From Actinomycetales bacterium (GTDB taxonomy: Bacteria > Actinomycetota > Actinomycetes > Nanopelagicales > Nanopelagicaceae): a stretch of DNA of 48,293 nucleotides. Under the pieces are notes generated by a model that was given only the letters and a program-made list of their open reading frames with translations, did not search any database and was not told where the DNA came from. Positions 44,056 to 48,293 of this stretch are shown piece by piece. The stretch spans positions 1 to 48,293 of the forward strand of contig JAGWVL010000004.1 of NCBI GenBank assembly GCA_018970885.1. Direction: 5' to 3'. Position numbers and translations under genes: made by a program. The stretch's first letter is position 1. Each line of letters opens with the position of its first letter.

Positions 44056-45215
44056 AAAGAATTTGGCTTTCTCGTAACTTAGTGCTTCTTACACTTGTCT
44101 CTCTCACTCAAGATGCAGCAAGTGATTTGTTATACCCACTACTTCCAATTTTGCTCACTGGGGTTATCGGTGCAGCTCCACTTGCATTGGGATTAATTGA
44201 AGGATGTGCTGAAGCAGCTGCAGGTTTTGCGAAGCTTTATGCTGGCAAATACAGTGATCGCATCGGTCGTAAACCTTTCGTAGTTGGTGGGTACTCCTTA
44301 GCGGGATTCGGAAAGGTCTGTGTTGTCTTTGCAACCGCTTGGCCTACAGTATTTTTTGGCCGTGTTACCGACCGAATCGGGAAAGGTATGCGTAGCTCTC
44401 CGCGTGATGCACTGATCAACGATTCAGTTCCAAAGGAACATCTCGGAAAAGCCTTTGGTTTTCACAGATCTGGAGACAATTTAGGAGCTGTTATTGGCCC
44501 TGCCTTAGCTTTGCTGGGGTTAGCTTTGCTCGATGATGATGTTCGCGCCGTTGCCAAATGGGCGCTGATACCTGCCTTGCTATCAGGGTTACTCACCTTA
44601 TTCATCAAAGACACCTTTAAAAGGCCTACTAAAGAGAAGGTAGCGGTAAGCAAAAACTACAAAGTTCCTAAAGAAATCAAATTTCCGATTGCAACGCTAG
44701 TAGCAATCCAATTAACAAACATTCCAGATGCGCTTCTATTGCTGCGTCTCCATCAAATTGGATTTACAACCAAAGAGGTAGTTCTTTCTTATATGCTTTT
44801 TAGTTTTGTAACAATGCTTGGAGCATATCCTGCAGGTCTAATAGCAGATAAATTGAATCCTAAGTTGGTGTATGCAATTGGTTTGCTTGCATTTGCTGTT
44901 GGTTACATTTCGTTGGGATTAACTCAAAATCATACTGTCGCTGTTATCGCAATTATTATTTATGGTCTGTTCCCTGCCTTGACAGATGGTGTTGGAAAAG
45001 CTTGGATCGCATCGCTAAGTCCAGATAATCATCGTGGAAAGATTCAAGGTGTGTACCAATCATCAATGAACTTTGCGATTTTAGGTGCAGGAATTTGGGG
45101 TGGTGCATTATGGAGCAGTGGTGCAATTCAGTGGCCACTAGTAATTGCTGGTGTTGGGGCTGCTATTGGTGCGCTAGTTCTTCTAATAGTCCGTCCACTG
45201 CGCGTTCAACCATAG
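44052..45215 (+). CDS. MFS transporter
   Basis: A 387-residue major facilitator transporter with twelve predicted helices. The loop 2-3 motif A is GKYSDRIGRKPFVVGGY and its repeat in the second half is GLIADKLNPKLVYAIG. The segment GKGMRSSPRDALINDSVP marks a subgroup often annotated as 'drug or sugar permease' in bacteria; substrate is not known. Coupled to the methyltransferase gene (ATGA) though the two functions are unrelated. Its 3' end overlaps the phosphatase gene by 53 bases. Confidence 0.88.
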   Translation: MKRIWLSRNLVLLTLVSLTQDAASDLLYPLLPILLTGVIGAAPLALGLIEGCAEAAAGFAKLYAGKYSDRIGRKPFVVGGYSLAGFGKVCVVFATAWPTVFFGRVTDRIGKGMRSSPRDALINDSVPKEHLGKAFGFHRSGDNLGAVIGPALALLGLALLDDDVRAVAKWALIPALLSGLLTLFIKDTFKRPTKEKVAVSKNYKVPKEIKFPIATLVAIQLTNIPDALLLLRLHQIGFTTKEVVLSYMLFSFVTMLGAYPAGLIADKLNPKLVYAIGLLAFAVGYISLGLTQNHTVAVIAIIIYGLFPALTDGVGKAWIASLSPDNHRGKIQGVYQSSMNFAILGAGIWGGALWSSGAIQWPLVIAGVGAAIGALVLLIVRPLRVQP

Positions 45216-45696
45216 CCAAAGTTGCTTCATAAGCTTCATCACTTTGGTTGTACGGATCAGGTACCTCTAACTTAAAGTAATCGGCAGAGTTTGGATCTAT
45301 TCCCTTTAATTCCGGATCAAAACTTCTTAAGTAGAAAACCTTTGCTCGGTGCTCTTCGCTCTCTGCCATCGAAATAACATTGTGATAGTTACTAGAGTCC
45401 ATGACCAAAATCAAATCATGAATAAAGAAATCATTACTTTTAAACTGCTTAGCCGTGTGCTCATGTTTATAGCCAGCCTTTTCCCAGATTTTTTTCGACG
45501 ACGGGTGTGGGCCTTGTCCGATATGCCATGGACCTGTTCCTGCGCTATCCACTGTAATTACCGGGGATTTAATCGACCTCTTTTTGTTAGCCAATACCGC
45601 AGCTGCCATTGGTGATCTACAGATATTGCCTAAGCAGACCATCGTGATGCTTAGCTGATCTCGTCCTTTAATTGAGGAGATCACGCTCAGGTTCAT
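45163..45696 (-). CDS. low molecular weight protein-tyrosine phosphatase
   Basis: Cytosolic or exported LMW-PTP like mycobacterial PtpA. The P-loop is VCLGNICRSPMA and the general-acid Asp is in VPDPYNQSDEAY. PtpA alignment shows that the beta-1 residues 'LSITM' just before the P-loop belong to the domain, so the start must lie upstream of the ATG at 45642. I place it at 45696 (or GTG at 45684), giving about 177 residues and an overlap of 29 bases with the TPR gene. Substrate unknown; a TPR partner upstream may matter. Confidence 0.8.
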   Translation of the reverse strand: MNLSVISSIKGRDQLSITMVCLGNICRSPMAAAVLANKKRSIKSPVITVDSAGTGPWHIGQGPHPSSKKIWEKAGYKHEHTAKQFKSNDFFIHDLILVMDSSNYHNVISMAESEEHRAKVFYLRSFDPELKGIDPNSADYFKLEVPDPYNQSDEAYEATLAMVERAVDGLLEELAHQ

Positions 45697-46618
45697 CCTC
45701 AAGTGCCTCTTGAACCGACTTGAGGCGGCGTTCAATCTCATCAGCTTCATCTACGCGCCCCTGCATGCGCAAGATCTTGGCGATTCGAGATTCAATGTCA
45801 ACGATGAACTCAAAATCTTTGGGTTCATCTTCGCTGACAATTGCTAGGACATTTTCTAAAGTAGCTAAGCCTTCATCAAATTTTTCAAGCAGGATTTGAG
45901 CTTTACCAAACTCAAAAGAGGCAAAGGTCTCGCGACGATGATCATGTCCTGTCTCAAACACATCAATAGCTTTACGAGCGGTTTCAAGAGCTAGTTCGCC
46001 CTCGCCTAACTCAATTAAACAAGAAGCCATTTTTTGGTCGCAACGCGCTACATGAATTACCTCTTTGTTGCGCTTAAACAATGAGCGAGCCTCTTTGAAG
46101 GCTTCGATCGCTTTTTCGTAATTCTTAAGTTCGCGTTGTGCACATCCAATCAGATGTAGATCATTTGCTGCACCGATTTCATTTCCGTCAACAAGATGCT
46201 CTTGCGCGCACTCATTCATAGTTTCAACAACTTTGTCGTACTTCTTAGATGAGTACCACCATTCACCCAAAGTGCAGGCAAGTTCTAAGGCAATTGGTGA
46301 TTTGTTCTCTCGCAGAATTTCGACCGCTTTGCTCATTGCCGTTGCCGCTTCATCCATGCGCTTGAGTTGATTGAGGTTGTAACCAATCGCTGAATACGCC
46401 TGTGCTAAACCTTCGGAAGAAACTGATGCACCAAGTTGCGAATAAATATCACGTGCAGTTTCAGCAAGTGCTAACGCTTCATCGTATTGACCGCGTGCAT
46501 AAATTCGCGCACTTAATTCGTAGTAAGTACTGGCACGTTCTTCACCTTCAACTTCAGGGATTCGATCCCAGAGCATCTCTTCGGTGACGAGTTCTTCCAT
46601 GCCTTCGTCTTCACTCAT
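45668..46618 (-). CDS. tetratricopeptide-repeat protein
   Basis: About 316 residues built of TPR helices: ARIYARGQYDEALALAETA, AYSAIGYNLNQLKRMDEAA, LIGCAQRELKNYEKAIEAF and ALETARKAIDVFETGHDH, among others (about six repeats). Both ends are strongly acidic. The start is the ATG at 46618 rather than the TTG two codons earlier; TAAGGT lies seven bases upstream. It may be a scaffold or partner for the overlapping phosphatase; that link is inference. Confidence 0.85.
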   Translation of the reverse strand: MSEDEGMEELVTEEMLWDRIPEVEGEERASTYYELSARIYARGQYDEALALAETARDIYSQLGASVSSEGLAQAYSAIGYNLNQLKRMDEAATAMSKAVEILRENKSPIALELACTLGEWWYSSKKYDKVVETMNECAQEHLVDGNEIGAANDLHLIGCAQRELKNYEKAIEAFKEARSLFKRNKEVIHVARCDQKMASCLIELGEGELALETARKAIDVFETGHDHRRETFASFEFGKAQILLEKFDEGLATLENVLAIVSEDEPKDFEFIVDIESRIAKILRMQGRVDEADEIERRLKSVQEALEDEPERDLLN

Positions 46619-46625
46619 GAACAAG

Positions 46626-46631
46626 ACCTTA
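46626..46631 (-). promoter_or_regulatory. -10-like box TAAGGT before the TPR gene
   Basis: TAAGGT lies seven bases before the ATG at 46618 on the minus strand, one base more than the common spacing. A leaderless or one-base leader transcript is likely. Confidence 0.5.
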
Positions 46632-46642
46632 TACGCATCTGG

Positions 46643-47986
46643 TTAAGGACGACTGGGAATATCAATCTGTGCCACCGGCCATTTTGAAGTTTTGACCGCT
46701 TTGAGCACCTCGGTGGTGACCTGTGTGACCTGTTTTTGTGCCACGGAATCAAAGGTGTGACCCCAAGGGCAACGGTTTTTCATCGCACAAACCCAGGCGT
46801 TGGTGCCCATATTCATTACCGAGGCTCCACTGGGAGCGTTGTAATAGGTAGACATCGCGACAAATCCCTTTTCAGTGGGACTTATTGCAGCTCGCGCAAC
46901 GACCTGGACACCTGGACCAATAGTTCCCATTGCCGTGTCAGCTTCATATCCATACAGACCTTTAATAACAGCATCCTGACCCAATACTGCAAAGGGCCAC
47001 ACATTATTTGAAATCAAATCCTTCTTAATACCTAAAGCAAAATATTGAGAACCAAGTAAGAGTGATTCGGGTTGATTTACTTCTCTATATGGTTTGCGAC
47101 CTGAGATCTCTCGGCCATTTACATTAGTGATTGCATACGCTGTATTTCCTCCAAAAGCAATTAAATGTTTTCTGGCTGCAACCGCTGCTTCAATTCGCTG
47201 GCGCATTTGCAAAGTCCAGTATTCGCTATGACCACCAACAACGATCGCTTTGGTGGAATCAAAAACCGCTGGATTGTTATCGACATCTAGATCTGTAACA
47301 AAGTTGATATCTAAACCAAGTTTTTCCATCAAAGTAAGTAATGGCTGTTCCATGTATCTGAACTGTCCAGAACCATCACCATCATATGGACGATTAAAGG
47401 TTACTGATTGCGCACTTGTTTCACGATTGCCATCAGCACCCTTGTATAAGGATGAGCCGCCCCATTGGTTATAACTTTGCCAAGTTAAAACCGATGAGAT
47501 GAAAGTTAGATCACTTGGCGCGTTTCCATAAACTGTAAAAGGCACAAAAGTTGCTGCGCGCAGATTATTGGAGAGTTTGATTAGGTACTGACCTGGTGGT
47601 GTTTTTGAATCTATCGAAATCTGAGTTGGGGATTTCAAAAGTTTCACAAGGCGAGCGCCAGAGTTGTTGTAGTAACCCATTCGATAAACCGATGCGGTGA
47701 ACTTCTTGGAACCAACAGTTGTCAGAGTTAACTTATCGCCGCAGGTTGCGCTACTTGCACTGACATACCCTTCAATACGTGGAACATCTTTGCGTCGAGA
47801 AAAATCGGCGCTGTACAGCAAGGGGACTCCCGCGCTCCATTTCTTATCCCCAGCTTTTTGATTTTCGCGGGCTACCCATCCAGGGGATTGATCCCAACCG
47901 CAGGTAGCGGCGGTCGCTGAAATCGGCCACAGATGGGCAACCAGCATTACCGCCACGAGGAATTTACGCTTAGGGAATTTACGCAT
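46643..47986 (-). CDS. secreted N,N-dimethylformamidase-beta-like protein
   Basis: A 447-residue protein with a signal peptide (hydrophobic run FLVAVMLVAHLWPISATA after MRKFPKRK) and similarity to the C-terminal domain of the N,N-dimethylformamidase large subunit family: YRMGYYNNSGARLV, WQSYNQWGGSSLY, FNRPYDGDGSGQF, DVDNNPAVFDSTKAIVVGGHSEYWT and LIAFGGNTAYA. Classical dimethylformamidase is cytosolic and needs a small subunit; here the protein is exported and alone. Probably an extracellular hydrolase or a carbohydrate-binding relative. Substrate unknown. Confidence 0.75.
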   Translation of the reverse strand: MRKFPKRKFLVAVMLVAHLWPISATAATCGWDQSPGWVARENQKAGDKKWSAGVPLLYSADFSRRKDVPRIEGYVSASSATCGDKLTLTTVGSKKFTASVYRMGYYNNSGARLVKLLKSPTQISIDSKTPPGQYLIKLSNNLRAATFVPFTVYGNAPSDLTFISSVLTWQSYNQWGGSSLYKGADGNRETSAQSVTFNRPYDGDGSGQFRYMEQPLLTLMEKLGLDINFVTDLDVDNNPAVFDSTKAIVVGGHSEYWTLQMRQRIEAAVAARKHLIAFGGNTAYAITNVNGREISGRKPYREVNQPESLLLGSQYFALGIKKDLISNNVWPFAVLGQDAVIKGLYGYEADTAMGTIGPGVQVVARAAISPTEKGFVAMSTYYNAPSGASVMNMGTNAWVCAMKNRCPWGHTFDSVAQKQVTQVTTEVLKAVKTSKWPVAQIDIPSRP

Positions 47987-47992
47987 GGGAGC

Positions 47993-47998
47993 ACTCTA
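47993..47998 (-). promoter_or_regulatory. leaderless -10 box TAGAGT for the dimethylformamidase-like gene
   Basis: TAGAGT, six bases, then the ATG at 47986 on the minus strand. Confidence 0.65.
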
Positions 47999-48044
47999 TG
48001 CCACGCTCAATCGCCTACTCTTGGCAGATGCGAATCGTTTGCAT

Positions 48045-48050
48045 TAACCT
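48045..48050 (+). promoter_or_regulatory. leaderless -10 box TAACCT for cbiM
   Basis: TAACCT, six bases, then the ATG at 48057. A leaderless mRNA leaves no room for a cobalamin riboswitch. Confidence 0.6.
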
Positions 48051-48056
48051 ATACCC

Positions 48057-48293
48057 ATGCATATTCCTGATGGATTTATCGATGTCCAAACCTCTGCGAT
48101 CTTTGCTGGTCTAGCCGCTGCTGGTGTGGGTACCGCGCTCAAGGGCGCTCGAACACAGCTTGATGAAAAGACCGCGCCTCTTGCAGGCCTAACCGCGGTC
48201 TTTATCTTTGCGGTGCAGATGCTCAACTTTCCGGTAGCTGCTGGAACAAGTGGTCACTTATTGGGTGGTGCTTTGGCCGCTGTCTTAGTTGGG
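48057..48293 (+). CDS. cbiM: energy-coupling factor transporter permease CbiM, partial
   Basis: The first 79 codons of a gene cut by the window edge. It begins MHIPDGFID, the invariant CbiM/NikM N-terminus whose first residues bind the Co or Ni ion, and continues with hydrophobic helices and the conserved segment FPVAAGTSGHLLGGALAAVL, which matches CbiM. It is the substrate-binding membrane component of a cobalt or nickel ECF importer; cbiN/cbiQ/cbiO would be expected downstream. Metal choice cannot be told here. Confidence 0.9.
   Translation, partial: MHIPDGFIDVQTSAIFAGLAAAGVGTALKGARTQLDEKTAPLAGLTAVFIFAVQMLNFPVAAGTSGHLLGGALAAVLVG

Noticed and set aside
1-48293. tRNA, rRNA, transposase, integrase, prophage, CRISPR
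   Set aside because: None seen on reading both strands; spacers are too short to hold RNA genes. A tRNAscan or Infernal run would settle small RNAs.

Overview
The window reads as a compact, low-to-mid GC (about mid-forties percent by eye, not computed) actinobacterial chromosome. The gene neighbourhoods (menB/menE/menA; cytochrome c maturation; XPB helicase pair; proC with the 32-residue ribosomal protein bS22; radA-mutY-clpC-lysS-coaX-panC-folKBPE-ftsH-hpt-tilS-dacB) follow the order known from Mycobacterium and relatives. The small genes, near-zero spacers, overlapping stop codons and low GC suggest a streamlined freshwater actinobacterium of the acI / 'Ca. Nanopelagicales' type (Planktophila- or Nanopelagicus-like). 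That placement is inference. No phage, transposon, CRISPR array, rRNA or tRNA was seen, and there is no gene-free stretch above 300 bases.

Layout. 1-7365: menaquinone synthesis (menB, menE, menA), a small PLD-nuclease-N-type membrane protein, and a five-gene operon for cytochrome c maturation (histidine phosphatase, TlpA/ResA, CcdA, ResB, CcsB). 7416-13346: HAD phosphatase, a helicase-associated protein, an M20 peptidase, the XPB-type helicase and a glutaredoxin-like protein. 13441-18812: a large secreted metalloprotease-like protein, bS22, a secreted repeat protein cotranslated with proC, and a Cys-rich conserved protein. 18839-25712: radA-mutY-GNAT operon, a secreted M6-like protease and clpC with a clear terminator. 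25886-35241: argA-type acetyltransferase and lysS, then a long operon reading tilS-hpt-ftsH-folE-folP-folB-folK-panC-coaX. 35262-40348: NlpC/P60 endopeptidase, an ABC exporter pair, metZ and ctaB. 40437-48293: small acidic-tailed membrane protein, YVTN-type propeller, dacB, a four-helix membrane protein, TrmH methyltransferase with an MFS transporter, LMW phosphatase with a TPR protein, a secreted dimethylformamidase-like protein, and the start of cbiM cut by the window edge.

Together the genes describe an aerobic cell with menaquinone, heme and cytochrome c maturation, folate and CoA synthesis, and an active secreted-protein repertoire. The strongest structural signal is a leaderless-promoter grammar: fifteen genes at the head of transcription units have a TANNNT box exactly six bases before an ATG or GTG start. 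This decided several start codons (for example 23146 and 13441). Operon-internal genes instead use overlapping stop/start codons or Shine-Dalgarno sites. No dramatic new system was found. The most interesting points are the mirrored leaderless promoter pair at 43386-43407, the shortened PanC with panD and lsr2 missing from their usual slots, and several unusual secreted proteins.
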